From: Streptomyces sp. NBC_01260
GTDB lineage: Bacteria > Actinomycetota > Actinomycetes > Streptomycetales > Streptomycetaceae
Length of the DNA stretch: 64,000 bases
NCBI RefSeq assembly: GCF_036226405.1
Contig: NZ_CP108464.1
Span: 1,798,001 to 1,862,000 of the forward strand
Direction of reading: 5' to 3'
Position 1 is the stretch's first letter, and the number at the start of each line of letters is the position of its first letter. Positions 51,288 to 59,920 of this stretch are shown here, piece by piece. The notes beneath the pieces are model-generated. The model was not told where the DNA came from, did not search any database, and saw nothing but the letters and a program-made list of their open reading frames with translations. Made by a program: the position numbers and the translations under genes.

Positions 51288-51953
51288 GTGTTCGACTTTC
51301 TTGATGGTTACGACCTGCTGGGGGCCTTCTGGGTGACGGTGCAACTCACCGTCTACTCCGCCCTCGGCTCCCTCATATGGGGAACGCTGCTGGCCGGCAT
51401 GAAGGTCAGCCCGGTCCCCCTGATGCGCGGTTTCGCGACCGGCTATGTGAACGTGGTCCGGAACATTCCGCTGACCGTGATCATTGTGTTCTCTTCGCTG
51501 GGCCTGTTCCAGACGCTCAACGTCAAGCTCGGTGCCAGTGACTTCACCGACATCAACTTCCGGCTCGCGGTTCTCGCTCTGAGCACGTACACGGCAGCGT
51601 TCGTCTGCGAAGCACTGCGATCCGGGATCAACACGGTGCCGGTCGGCCAGGCCGAAGCGGCTCGCGCTCTCGGCCTCAGCTTCACTCAGGTACTGCGGAT
51701 GATCATCCTCCCGCAGGCCTTCCGCTCGGTCGTCAACCCGCTCTCCAACGTGCTGATCGCGCTGACGAAGAACACCACGGTCGCTTCCGCGATCGGTGTG
51801 GCGGAGGCCTCGTACCTGATGAAGGGCATGATCGAGGCAGAGGCCCAACTTCTGCTGATCGCGGCCATCTTCGCGTTCGGATTCATCGTTCTGACCCTCC
51901 CCACCGGCCTTCTTCTCGGCTGGGTGAGCAAGAAGGTGGCGGTGAAGCGATGA
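51288..51953 (+). CDS. gluC: Glutamate ABC transporter permease
   Basis: A 221-aa HisM/GlnP-type permease with about five membrane helices. The EAA loop, the contact to the ATPase, reads EAARALGLSFTQVLRMIILPQAFR. The N-terminal FWVTVQLTVYSALGSLIWGTLL begins the conserved permease domain. GTG at 51288 with GGGAGA upstream. Its stop overlaps the gluD start by 4 bp (ATGA), so the two permeases are translationally coupled. Confidence 0.94.
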   Translation: MFDFLDGYDLLGAFWVTVQLTVYSALGSLIWGTLLAGMKVSPVPLMRGFATGYVNVVRNIPLTVIIVFSSLGLFQTLNVKLGASDFTDINFRLAVLALSTYTAAFVCEALRSGINTVPVGQAEAARALGLSFTQVLRMIILPQAFRSVVNPLSNVLIALTKNTTVASAIGVAEASYLMKGMIEAEAQLLLIAAIFAFGFIVLTLPTGLLLGWVSKKVAVKR

Positions 51954-52840
51954 GCTCCGTCCTCTATGACGCCCAGGGACCGCGCGCCAAACGGCGCAAC
52001 ATCCTCTACACGGTCCTGTTCGTCCTCGTCGCCGCGGTCGTGGTGTGGTGGGTGTACGACGGCCTCGCCTCCAAGCACCAGCTCGACTGGATCAAGTGGA
52101 AGCCCTTCTTCACCAGCTCCCAGCCGTGGGAGACGTACCTCTGGCCAGGGCTCTGGAACACGCTGAAGGCGGCGTTCTTCGCGCTGATCATCGCGCTGCC
52201 GCTGGGAGCCCTGTTCGGTATCGGCCGGCTTTCGGACCACCGGTGGATGCGGGCGCCGTCCGGTGTGGTGGTGGAGTTCTTCCGGGCCATTCCGGTGCTG
52301 ATCCTGATGATCATCGCAAACGCGATGTACTCCGAGTACACGAGCATCAGCACCGACACCCGTCCCCTGTACGCCGTGATCACCGGACTGGTGCTCTACA
52401 ACGCGTCGGTGCTCGCCGAGATCGTGCGCGCCGGCATCCAGACCCTCCCGCAGGGGCAGACCGACGCCGCCAAGGCGATCGGCATGCGCAAGGGCCAGAC
52501 GATGGTCTTCGTGCTGCTGCCTCAGGCGGTCACCGCGATGCTCCCCGCGATCGTCAGCCAGCTCGTGGTCATCGTGAAGGACACCGCCTTGGGTGGCGCG
52601 ATGATGACGTTCCCCGAACTGCTGGCGTCCGTCCGGCCGATGTCGGCCAACTACGGGGCGAACACCATCGCGTGCTTCACCGTCATCGCCCTGATCTACA
52701 TCGCGGTGAATTTCTCCCTCACCTCGTTCGCGAGCTGGCTGGAGCGGCGGCTGCGGCAACGGAAGAAGAGCGACGGCAAGAAGGGCGCACCGACGACGGT
52801 CGGTGAGCCGGTGCTCGTCATGGACTCGACCTCCGCCTGA
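51950..52840 (+). CDS. gluD: Glutamate ABC transporter permease
   Basis: A 296-aa permease of the same family. Residues 1-20 are cytoplasmic (DAQGPRAKRRN), the first helix is at 21-42, and the permease core starts with LWNTLKAAFFALIIALPLGALFG. The EAA loop is DAAKAIGMRKGQTMVFVLLPQAV. The C terminus is Lys/Arg-rich. It is coupled to gluC, and a terminator follows. Confidence 0.94.
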   Translation: MSSVLYDAQGPRAKRRNILYTVLFVLVAAVVVWWVYDGLASKHQLDWIKWKPFFTSSQPWETYLWPGLWNTLKAAFFALIIALPLGALFGIGRLSDHRWMRAPSGVVVEFFRAIPVLILMIIANAMYSEYTSISTDTRPLYAVITGLVLYNASVLAEIVRAGIQTLPQGQTDAAKAIGMRKGQTMVFVLLPQAVTAMLPAIVSQLVVIVKDTALGGAMMTFPELLASVRPMSANYGANTIACFTVIALIYIAVNFSLTSFASWLERRLRQRKKSDGKKGAPTTVGEPVLVMDSTSA

Positions 52841-52862
52841 CGGCTCGTCGGTAGACATCCCG

Positions 52863-52896
52863 CGAGGGGCGGTGGCGCATTCGCCACCGCCCCTCG
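52863..52896 (+). terminator. Terminator of gluABCD
   Basis: A 15-bp perfect stem CGAGGGGCGGTGGCG/CGCCACCGCCCCTCG with a CATT loop, 23 bp after the gluD stop. Confidence 0.85.
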
Positions 52897-53083
52897 CCGC
52901 GTTCCGGTGTCACTTGACGCAAGCACCGGCAGTAGGTTGCATACGTTCTGTGATCGCGCATCGAGCCCCCTACGCCGCCGCATCCCCGTCGCCGCCGTCC
53001 CCGACCCCGTGGGCCGACGCGGCCCGTCCGCTCTCCACATGCGCCTCCACGCGTCCGACCGCACACGTTCCGGGAGCCGCGCC

Positions 53084-54697
53084 GTGGACCCGGTGATCAT
53101 CGTCGGTGCCGGGCCGGTCGGCCTGGTGCTGTCGCTCGCCCTCGCGGCACAGGGAGTGCCTTCCGTGCTCCTCGACGAGGACCCCGGCAAGGACGAGACA
53201 CGCCCGGCCCGCACGGTCGTGCTCCGGGAGGACACCGCAGCCCTGGTGGAGCGGCTCGGCTGCAAGGCGCTCCAGGACGAGGGCCTTCGCTGGTCCGGCT
53301 GGCGGTCCCTGCGCCGCAAGCAGCTGGTACGCGAACTGCCGCTCGGCGAAGGCGCCCCGTCGGGGAACCCGCCGGCCGCCCCCGTCCATGTCCCGCAGCA
53401 TGCGCTGGTGCGCGGACTGCGGGACGCGGTGGCCGCGCAGGACCTCGTCCGGACGACGGGGCCCAGCCGGATCGACACGCTGGAGCAGGACCCGGCCGGG
53501 GTCACCGTGCACACCAGGGAGCCCGGTTCGACCTGGTGGCGGGGGAGTTACCTGGTCGGCTGCGACGGGGCGCGGTCCACTGTGCGCAAGCTCCTCGACA
53601 TCCGGTTCCCCGGACGTACGGCGGTGGAGCGGCATGCCGTCGCCGCACTGCGCACCGAACTGCCCTGGCCGGGCGAGGCCGTACTGCACCGGCTGCCGCC
53701 CTGGCGCACCGGTGGCGCCGAGGTGACCGCACGGCCGCTGCCGGACGATGTCTGGCGGCTGGACTGGCTGCTGCCGCCACGTGGCGAGCTCGTCACGCCC
53801 GATGTCCTGGTCGCCCGGGTCCGGGACACCCTGGCGGGCTGGTGCGGCGAGACGCCCCCGTACGAGCTGCTGGACACCGGCGTCTACACGCTGCACCACC
53901 GGCTCGCCCGGCGGTGGCGGGTGAAGCGGGCCTTCCTCGCCGGGGACGCCGCCCATCTGCTGGGCGCGCTCGGCACCCAGGGGCTGGACGAGGGGCTGCG
54001 GGACGCCGAGAACCTGGCCTGGAAACTGGCGCTGGCCTGGCATCACGGCGCGTCCGACGTGCTCCTGGACAGCTACCAGGCCGAGCGACGGGCCGCGGTC
54101 GCCTCGCGGCTCCGCGCCGCCGACCAGTCGCTGCCGATACTGCGGGGCGGCGGCGGACTGCGGACCCTGGTCCCTGGGAGCGCACGGGGGCACGATTCGC
54201 TGCTCACCGACGGACATCTGGGCTGCGGCCCCCTCGGTGCGCCCCCTTCATACTCCCTGTCCCCCCTTGCGCCCCCACGCGCCGAGGCGCACGTCTCCGT
54301 GGGTACGCCCCCCGGTGCGCCGGTCGCCGATGTGCGGGTGACTGCGCCGGACGGCACGCGCGTAGGGCTCCGGGAGCGGCTGGGACAGGGGCAGCTGCTG
54401 GTGGTCCTGGTGGCCCCCGGCACCGGTGTGTGGGACCGGCGGCACTGGATGCGGGCGGGGGTCATGCCCCGGCTCGTCGAGGCGGTGGACGCCCTGCCGG
54501 TGAAGGGTGAACTGCTGGTGGCGGAGAGCTATCCGGGGGCGCCCGCGCACACCGTTCTGCTGGTCAGGCCGGACGGTCACCTCGTGGAGTCGTTCGGCGG
54601 GGTACGGCCCGCGGACCTCCTCGCGGCGGCGGAAGCGGCGCGCGGCGGCGCGGCCCGCACCTCCGAACGCTCCGACCGCACCGCAGACATCAATTGA
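53084..54697 (+). CDS. FAD-dependent aromatic monooxygenase
   Basis: A 537-aa group A flavoprotein monooxygenase (PheA/TfdB family). FAD-binding motifs are VIIVGAGPVGLVLSLALAAQG in parts at the N terminus, the DG motif YLVGCDGARSTVRK near residue 165 and the GD motif FLAGDAAHLLGALGTQGLDEGLRDAENLAWKL in parts near residue 290. The last 140 residues form a thioredoxin-like domain. Such enzymes hydroxylate phenols or polyketides; the substrate is unknown. GTG at 53084 has GGGAG upstream; the frame is open to 52907. Confidence 0.88.
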   Translation: MDPVIIVGAGPVGLVLSLALAAQGVPSVLLDEDPGKDETRPARTVVLREDTAALVERLGCKALQDEGLRWSGWRSLRRKQLVRELPLGEGAPSGNPPAAPVHVPQHALVRGLRDAVAAQDLVRTTGPSRIDTLEQDPAGVTVHTREPGSTWWRGSYLVGCDGARSTVRKLLDIRFPGRTAVERHAVAALRTELPWPGEAVLHRLPPWRTGGAEVTARPLPDDVWRLDWLLPPRGELVTPDVLVARVRDTLAGWCGETPPYELLDTGVYTLHHRLARRWRVKRAFLAGDAAHLLGALGTQGLDEGLRDAENLAWKLALAWHHGASDVLLDSYQAERRAAVASRLRAADQSLPILRGGGGLRTLVPGSARGHDSLLTDGHLGCGPLGAPPSYSLSPLAPPRAEAHVSVGTPPGAPVADVRVTAPDGTRVGLRERLGQGQLLVVLVAPGTGVWDRRHWMRAGVMPRLVEAVDALPVKGELLVAESYPGAPAHTVLLVRPDGHLVESFGGVRPADLLAAAEAARGGAARTSERSDRTADIN

Positions 54698-54722
54698 CCC
54701 CCGCAGGCGCACATGGTCTACT
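54694..54722 (+). promoter_or_regulatory. Promoter of the Cys-leader / cysteine dioxygenase unit
   Basis: TTGACC (54694-54699), a 17-bp spacer, and TCTACT (54717-54722) make a near-consensus HrdB-type promoter. The expected start, 7-8 nt after the -10, falls on or next to the A of the leader-peptide ATG at 54730, giving a leaderless mRNA. The -35 overlaps the stop codon of the monooxygenase gene. Confidence 0.7.
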
Positions 54723-54729
54723 CCGGAAC

Positions 54730-54816
54730 ATGACCGACACCGATGTGCGCCTGTGGCGGAGGGTCCATATGGACCTGCTCCGCTATGCGGGCTGCGTGTG
54801 TCGCCCGTCCTGCTGA
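54730..54816 (+). CDS. Cys-rich leader peptide (putative cysteine attenuator)
   Basis: A 28-residue ORF whose middle reads RLWRRVHMDLLRYAGC and whose last seven residues are CVCRPSC. This is the pattern of the actinobacterial putative leader peptides found before sulfur-metabolism genes (basic start, HxDLLR, terminal Cys codons). It has three Cys codons in the last seven. The likely leaderless start is at ATG 54730; GTG at codon 6 is an alternative. It lies 74 bp before cysteine dioxygenase. In mycobacteria, similar Cys-rich leaderless ORFs sense cysteine supply by ribosome stalling. The role here is inferred from that. Confidence 0.8.
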   Translation: MTDTDVRLWRRVHMDLLRYAGCVCRPSC

Positions 54817-54833
54817 ATCGCCTTCTGCTGCTC

Positions 54834-54857
54834 CGCCGTGCGCCACGACGTACGGCG
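54834..54857 (+). promoter_or_regulatory. Possible attenuator stem-loop
   Basis: CGCCGT (54834-54839) can pair with ACGGCG (54852-54857). The element sits between the leader-peptide stop and the dioxygenase ribosome site, where ribosome position could alter folding. No poly-U tract follows, so any effect would be on translation or Rho access. Confidence 0.35.
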
Positions 54858-54890
54858 TGAGCATCCGCGCGAACTCTCAGGACGGTCCCC

Positions 54891-55427
54891 TTGTCTGCCT
54901 CTCCCTCCCCTGTTTCCGTACGCACGTCCGCTTCCGGTCCGACGGCCGCGGAACTACTCGACTTCGTCCGCCGTACCGCCGCGGACGAAGGCCTCATCGC
55001 CTCGCTCCCCCTCGATCCCGAGGGCCGGACCTGGACCCGGCTCGACGGGCCCGGCGGCAGTGAGGCCTGGCTGATCGGCTGGCCGCCCGGCACCGGCACC
55101 GGCTGGCACGACCACGCCGACTCGATCGGCGCCTTCCTGACCGCGAGCGGCACGCTCAAGGAGCACTCGCTCGCGGCGCGGCTGCCCACCGACGGGTGGA
55201 GGACCCTGGAACTGACCGAGGACATCGACCTCTCACGGGAGTTGGCGCCAGGCCGGGGCAGGGCCTTCGGCAGGCACCATGTGCACGAGGTGCTGAACGA
55301 ATCCGCCACGGAGCACGCCGTATCCGTCCACGCGTACTATCCGCCGCTGCCACAGATCCGGCGCTACAGCCGCACCGGTGCGGTGCTCCGTCTCGAACAG
55401 ACCGAACGTCCGGAGGACTGGCAGTGA
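54891..55427 (+). CDS. Cysteine dioxygenase
   Basis: A 178-aa cupin-type cysteine dioxygenase that oxidises cysteine to cysteinesulfinate with non-haem Fe(II). The metal ligands are in WHDHADSIGAF (two His) and GRHHVHEVLN (third His). The start is a TTG at 54891, since no ATG/GTG exists before the conserved helix ELLDFVRRTA; AGGACGG precedes it. Its stop overlaps the rhodanese start (GTGA). The Cys-rich leader upstream fits a cysteine-dependent role. Confidence 0.9.
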   Translation: MSASPSPVSVRTSASGPTAAELLDFVRRTAADEGLIASLPLDPEGRTWTRLDGPGGSEAWLIGWPPGTGTGWHDHADSIGAFLTASGTLKEHSLAARLPTDGWRTLELTEDIDLSRELAPGRGRAFGRHHVHEVLNESATEHAVSVHAYYPPLPQIRRYSRTGAVLRLEQTERPEDWQ

Positions 55428-55891
55428 GCGACGAACCGCACGACGGCACGGAACGGGTCGGCGCCGAGCCGACCGGTACGCGACGGGTTGGTACGGAGCC
55501 TGTTGGTACGAAGCCGGTCGGGATCGATGAGCTCCTGGAGCGGGTCCGGTCCGGGTACGAGCGGCTCGAACCCGATGAGGCCGGCGCGGCGGCTGCCCAG
55601 GGGGCCCTGCTCGTCGACATCCGCTATGCGGAGCTGCGTACCCGGGACGGGCTGATCCCGGGCGCGCTGGTCGTCGAGCGCAATGAGCTGGAGTGGCGGC
55701 TGGACCCACAGGGGAGCCATCGCGCGGCGGAGGCGGTGAGTCACGGTCTCCGGATCGTGGTGATCTGCGACGAGGGCTACGCGTCGAGCCTCGCCGTCGA
55801 GTCCCTGCACCGGCTCGGGCTGCACCGGGCAACCGATCTGGTCGGCGGCTTCCAGGCCTGGCGCGCGGCGGGGCTCCCGGTCGACGCATGA
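55424..55891 (+). CDS. Rhodanese-like sulfurtransferase
   Basis: A 155-aa protein with one rhodanese domain (residues 32-153). The active-site Cys115 lies in VVICDEGYASSLA, and the CH2A-like ALLVDIRYAELR and final GGFQAWRAAG are typical. The N terminus has four imperfect V/G-T-E/K-P-V/T-G repeats and is probably flexible. GTG at 55424 overlaps the dioxygenase stop, so the two are translationally coupled. The pair probably handles cysteine sulfur released from catabolism. Confidence 0.9.
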   Translation: MSDEPHDGTERVGAEPTGTRRVGTEPVGTKPVGIDELLERVRSGYERLEPDEAGAAAAQGALLVDIRYAELRTRDGLIPGALVVERNELEWRLDPQGSHRAAEAVSHGLRIVVICDEGYASSLAVESLHRLGLHRATDLVGGFQAWRAAGLPVDA

Positions 55892-55945
55892 CCGGGAGCC
55901 ACGGCCTGGGGAAGACGGGGCCGGCCCTCGCCCGGGGCCTGCCGG

Positions 55946-58504
55946 TCACTGACTCGATGTGACGGCCTCCACCGGGCGGGCCTTCAGCGCCACCCTGCCC
56001 GGCAGCGCCGTGGCGGTCAGGGCCAGCAGCGCCGCGGCGCCCGCCACCGCCGCGTACACCAGCGGCAGAACGGCGGGTGCCGCGCTGCCCGTCATACCGA
56101 TACTGAACGCGGTCAGCACGGCGAGTGCGATTCCGGTGCCGAGAACGGCGGCGATCAGCAGGACCGACACGGTCTCGATACGGAGCATCCGCAGCACCTG
56201 GCGTCGCGTCGCTCCGGCCAGCCGGAGCAACGCGAACTCCTTGAGCCGCTCCGACACCGACATGGCGAGCGTGTTGACGACCGCGATGGCGGTGAAGGCC
56301 AGGACGAGGCCCATGGCGAGATAGTTGACCTCGGCGTTCTCCTGCTGCCGGTCCGCCTGGAGCCGGTCGGCGGCCGTCGGGGCCAGAACGGCGATACCGG
56401 GGAACCTCCTTACGGAGGCGGCCAGTGCGCTGCGAGAAGCGTCTCCGGCCACCAGGACGGTCGCGGCCAGTGGGTTGTCCATGTGGCGGGCGACCAGTTC
56501 GTGCGGCAGCGTCAGATCACCGAAGCCCAGCCCGCGGTGATAGACGGCGGCAACCGTGAGGGTGGCGGGTGTCCCGTCACCGAGGTGCAGCTCCAGCTTG
56601 CTGCCGGGGTGGAGACCGAGCCGGTCGGCGGCGAGTTCGCTGATCGCGGCGGTGCGTGGGTCCGCGGTGAACGCGGCGATCGAACCGCTCGTCACCTCGG
56701 GGTCCCAGGTGCGGACGAGGCCGGCCGCCGTGATCCCCTGGGCCGGGTACTTGTCGAGCCCGACCCGGACCGTGGTCCGGACGACCTCCGTCGCGGCGGT
56801 GACACCCGGCGTCGCGCGGACCGCGTCGACGGCGGCGGACGGGACGCCGGGGCCCTGTGCGCCCAGTACCCAGGTCGCACGGGTGCCCTCCCGGGCCTGG
56901 GCCAGGGCGGCGTTCCCGAGGGTCGGCTGGATGAAGATCACCGTGCAGGTCATGCCGATGAGCAGGGTGAGCGGGGTGACGACGGAGGCCATCCGGGTGG
57001 AGTTCCCGCGGATGTTGGCGTTGGCCAGCTTCCCCATGGGTCCGGCAGGCCGGAGCACCGGCCTCAGCAGGACAGCGGCCGCCCGTACGAGGTACGGGCC
57101 CAGGAGCGACACCGACGTGGCCAGCACCACCACGGCGAGGAAGGTGACGGGGGTCGAGGCGGCCTCGGTGCGCAGGATGCTCAGTACGGCGACCAGTACG
57201 CCGCCGCCGATGAGCAGGACCAGGCCGGCGACGGTCCGCGCACGGGCGGGGCGGGCGCGCTCGACCGCGGCTTCGGCCATGGCCTCGGCCGGGCGGAGTC
57301 CTGCGATGCGGCGGCCCGCGATCCGCGCGGCGGCCCAGGCGCCGATGAGCGTGACGGCCACGGCGACGCAGGCCGGGAAGATGCCTGCCGTCCGCTCCAG
57401 GGTCGCCGGGATCGCTCCTGTGTCGATGAATCGACTGTTCAGCCAGCCGGCGAGCGGCAGTCCCGCCAGCGCGCCCAGCACCCCGGCGACGGCACCGACC
57501 ACCAGTGCCTCACGGCCGAGCAGCCGGCGGATCTGCCGTGAGGTGGCGGCGATGGTGCGGAGCAGGGCCAGTTCACGGTGGCGCTGCTGGATGGAGAGCG
57601 CGAACGTGCCGACGACGACGAGCACGGCGACCAGCAGGGAGGTACCGCCCATGGCCGCACCCATGGAGATGAGCTTGACGCGGGCGCCCGCCGCGTCCAG
57701 GAACTCGACCGGCCCGCGGTCGTCACCCGTGGCGACCCGGGCAGTCGTTCCCTCAAGGGCATGGGCGACCTGCTGCTTCAACCGGCCGAGGTCCGTCCCG
57801 GATGCGGGCAGCACGCCGAACGCGCTGACCCGGCCGGGGCGGGCGGCGAGACGCTCGGCCTCCGCCGTGGAGAAGAACAGCGAGGCCTGTTGCCGGAGTT
57901 GACCACGGCCGTCCGGGGCCGCGATGCCGCTGACACGGTACGTGCGAGGAGCCCGGGTGGACTGCACGGTGAGCCGGTCACCGGTCGTCAGGCCGGCCCG
58001 TTCGGCGAGGCCCCGGTCGATCACCACATCGTCGCCGGTGGCCGGTGCGCGGCCTGCGGTGAGGGCGAACGGGGTGAGCGGGGCGGAGGTCCACGCGTGG
58101 CCGTAGGACGGCGGACCGGCAGCTCCCTCACCCGTGGGGAGGCCGAGCGGCACGGCGAGGAAGGTCAGTTCGGGGACGACCGCGCGGACGCCCTCCAGGT
58201 CACGGAGCCGGTCGGCGTCGCCCGCGGGGAGCCAGGCACGTTCGGCGACCGGCTTCGCCTTGTGCTTGACCTTGGTCTTTCCGTTGCCCTTGTGCTTGAC
58301 GGTGGTCCGGTGAACGTTCTGGTCGGCGGAGACGACGAGCGGCGTCGCGGCATAGCGTTCGGTGGCGATACGCCCGCGCAGGCCGGTCTCCAGCAGGGTG
58401 CCGCAGGCGGTGACGAGAGCTGCGGCGCACATGAGGGCCAGCAGTGCTCCGAGGAATCCGCCCTTGCGGTGTCTGATGGTCCGCAGGGCGTAGCGCAGCA
58501 TCAT
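55946..58504 (-). CDS. FtsX/MacB-type ABC transporter permease
   Basis: An 852-aa permease with two FtsX domains. An N-terminal helix (residues 17-38) is followed by a large extracytoplasmic domain with a Lys-rich patch (KHKGNGKTKVKHKAK), helices at about 290-415 around the first FtsX domain (FALSIQQRHRELALLRTIAATSRQIRRLLG), further helices to about 520, a second extracytoplasmic domain, and the last FtsX domain (AMSVSERLKEFALLRLAGATRRQVLRML). It needs a separate ATPase, but none is adjacent. The ATG at 58504 overlaps the preceding ORF's stop (ATGA). Confidence 0.9.
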   Translation of the reverse strand: MMLRYALRTIRHRKGGFLGALLALMCAAALVTACGTLLETGLRGRIATERYAATPLVVSADQNVHRTTVKHKGNGKTKVKHKAKPVAERAWLPAGDADRLRDLEGVRAVVPELTFLAVPLGLPTGEGAAGPPSYGHAWTSAPLTPFALTAGRAPATGDDVVIDRGLAERAGLTTGDRLTVQSTRAPRTYRVSGIAAPDGRGQLRQQASLFFSTAEAERLAARPGRVSAFGVLPASGTDLGRLKQQVAHALEGTTARVATGDDRGPVEFLDAAGARVKLISMGAAMGGTSLLVAVLVVVGTFALSIQQRHRELALLRTIAATSRQIRRLLGREALVVGAVAGVLGALAGLPLAGWLNSRFIDTGAIPATLERTAGIFPACVAVAVTLIGAWAAARIAGRRIAGLRPAEAMAEAAVERARPARARTVAGLVLLIGGGVLVAVLSILRTEAASTPVTFLAVVVLATSVSLLGPYLVRAAAVLLRPVLRPAGPMGKLANANIRGNSTRMASVVTPLTLLIGMTCTVIFIQPTLGNAALAQAREGTRATWVLGAQGPGVPSAAVDAVRATPGVTAATEVVRTTVRVGLDKYPAQGITAAGLVRTWDPEVTSGSIAAFTADPRTAAISELAADRLGLHPGSKLELHLGDGTPATLTVAAVYHRGLGFGDLTLPHELVARHMDNPLAATVLVAGDASRSALAASVRRFPGIAVLAPTAADRLQADRQQENAEVNYLAMGLVLAFTAIAVVNTLAMSVSERLKEFALLRLAGATRRQVLRMLRIETVSVLLIAAVLGTGIALAVLTAFSIGMTGSAAPAVLPLVYAAVAGAAALLALTATALPGRVALKARPVEAVTSSQ

Positions 58505-58809
58505 AATGCGTCCGTCTCTTTTCCGTTGTCGTCTGCGGTGTTGTTGCCCGGGCCGCTGCCGTCACCGGGCCTGCGTGCGCCGGGCTCCGGAGGCACGTCG
58601 TCGGCCACGCAGCCGTAGCGGGCCGGCTCGCGCAGGTGGTGGCCGGTGGCCGCGGTGTCCGGGCCCAGGGCGCGTGCGAGGGGCGTGGCCGTCGCGGGGC
58701 GGTGCCTGCCCAGGTGCTGACGGATCTGCCGGCGTCGCGGCTGGGCCAGGCCGTGTCCGTGGAGGCCCGCCTGCTCCGTGATCTCGGTACCACCGGGCTT
58801 CTCTGGCAT
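58501..58809 (-). pseudogene. Truncated ArsR-like winged-helix gene, probable fusion remnant
   Basis: A 102-residue frame. Residues 18-72 look like the DNA-binding part of an ArsR/HTH_20 regulator: GLAQPRRRQIRQHLGRHRPATATPLARALGP, then TGHHLREPARYGCVADD. The family is normally 170-220 aa, but here the HTH is followed at once by a Gly/Asp/Asn tail (GDGSGPGNNTADDNGKETDAL) of different composition. That tail is coupled to the permease by an ATGA overlap, as an ABC ATPase gene usually is. I infer a deletion joining the regulator's 5' end to the ATPase's 3' end. The last sense codon is TTA (58506-58504), the rare bldA-dependent codon. Confidence 0.6.
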
Positions 58810-59041
58810 GCGTCACAGACTGCTCTGTGCACAGGCGCCTGTGCACTGGAGCGTTCCGCCGTCTTCGTGCGGGGGCTTTCCCCCGTACCAAGGGCACGTC
58901 CAGGCCCGCGCGCCCAAGAGCACTTCCCGGCCCGAATCCGTCGCGACACACCCGTATGGCCTCGCTCGGGTGGAGCGATCCCCGCGCGGGACAGACATTC
59001 GCCTCAACGACAAGGACCGCTACGACGGGGAGCCCGCACCG

Positions 59042-59719
59042 ATGCCGACCACCGCCCTCACCCCTGACGAGTTCGACATCCGGGCCGCTCGTCTCCACGA
59101 CACGGATGCGTGGCGGCAGATCGTCACGGGCTGGGACCTCACGGCCCCGGAACCCGTACCTCCCGCCCCGGCCGTACCCGAGCCGGACGACCCGTCACGC
59201 TCGACGTACCCGCTGCGTCCGTCGCGCCCGTCGCAGGGGGACCTCGCCGGCTGGCGTGACCTGCTGTCCGTGCCGGTCGATCAACTGATCGCGGATACGG
59301 TCCGCGCCCTGCCCGCCACCGCGCCGCGCGAGCGCCCGCTCCCCGGGCGCCTCGGTGCGGTACTGCCCGACCGGCTCCACTCCTGGCGGCGCATCGGACA
59401 ACCCGATGTGCGGCCCTCCACCCATCTCGCCCATGCGCGGCAGATCCTGACCGAGTGGGGCTGGCAGAACACCCCGTACCGGCTTCGCAACGCGAGGGGC
59501 GCCCGCTGTGTCTGCGGTGCCATGCTCACCGCGCACCGCCTCGGATACGGCTCGCCGGCCACCGTCGACCGGGCCGGCGCCTGGCTGATCACCGAGCTCC
59601 GCTCGCAGGGCTGGACCGGGTTGATCGGACCGTGGAACCGGTGCCCCGGACGTACGGCCGCAGACGCCCTCGCCCTGATCGACGCCACCGTCAACCGCGC
59701 CGCCCGCGCCGGGCAGTGA
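59042..59719 (+). CDS. DUF6197-like protein
   Basis: A 225-aa protein. Residues 120-220 resemble the DUF6197 family: HLAHARQILTEWGWQ, then NARGARCVCGAMLTAHRLGYG and WNRCPGRTAADALALIDATVNRA. Function is not known. The N-terminal half is Pro-rich with one motif, LAGWRDLLSVPVDQLIADTVRALP. ATG at 59042 with GGGGAG upstream. The upstream open frame (58778-59041) has no coding bias. Confidence 0.7.
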   Translation: MPTTALTPDEFDIRAARLHDTDAWRQIVTGWDLTAPEPVPPAPAVPEPDDPSRSTYPLRPSRPSQGDLAGWRDLLSVPVDQLIADTVRALPATAPRERPLPGRLGAVLPDRLHSWRRIGQPDVRPSTHLAHARQILTEWGWQNTPYRLRNARGARCVCGAMLTAHRLGYGSPATVDRAGAWLITELRSQGWTGLIGPWNRCPGRTAADALALIDATVNRAARAGQ

Positions 59720-59880
59720 GGGCGCAGAACCCCTGCCGTCCGCCGCGCCCCGGGGGCCTCGCCGCCCGCGACTCCCCCGAGGGGCGCAGGTGTCCGGAAC
59801 CGCGGAAGGCCGAATGACCGACCGGCCCGTCCTGATGCCGACCGGCCCGCCGGGATACTGTCCCGCCGGTCCGGATGCCA

Positions 59881-59920
59881 CCGGTCAGAAGGGATGTCGG
59901 CCGGTCAGAAGGGATCGTCC
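59881..59920. repeat. Tandem duplication at the recX 3' end
   Basis: CCGGTCAGAAGGGAT occurs at 59881 and again at 59901, a 20-bp period. The second copy includes the recX stop codon (TCA on the plus strand at 59905). Confidence 0.85.

Noticed and set aside
58562..59098. Minus-strand open frame of 178 codons overlapping the ArsR-like remnant
   Set aside because: Arg/Pro/Ala/Gly noise; the HTH pattern is in the frame 58501-58809 instead.
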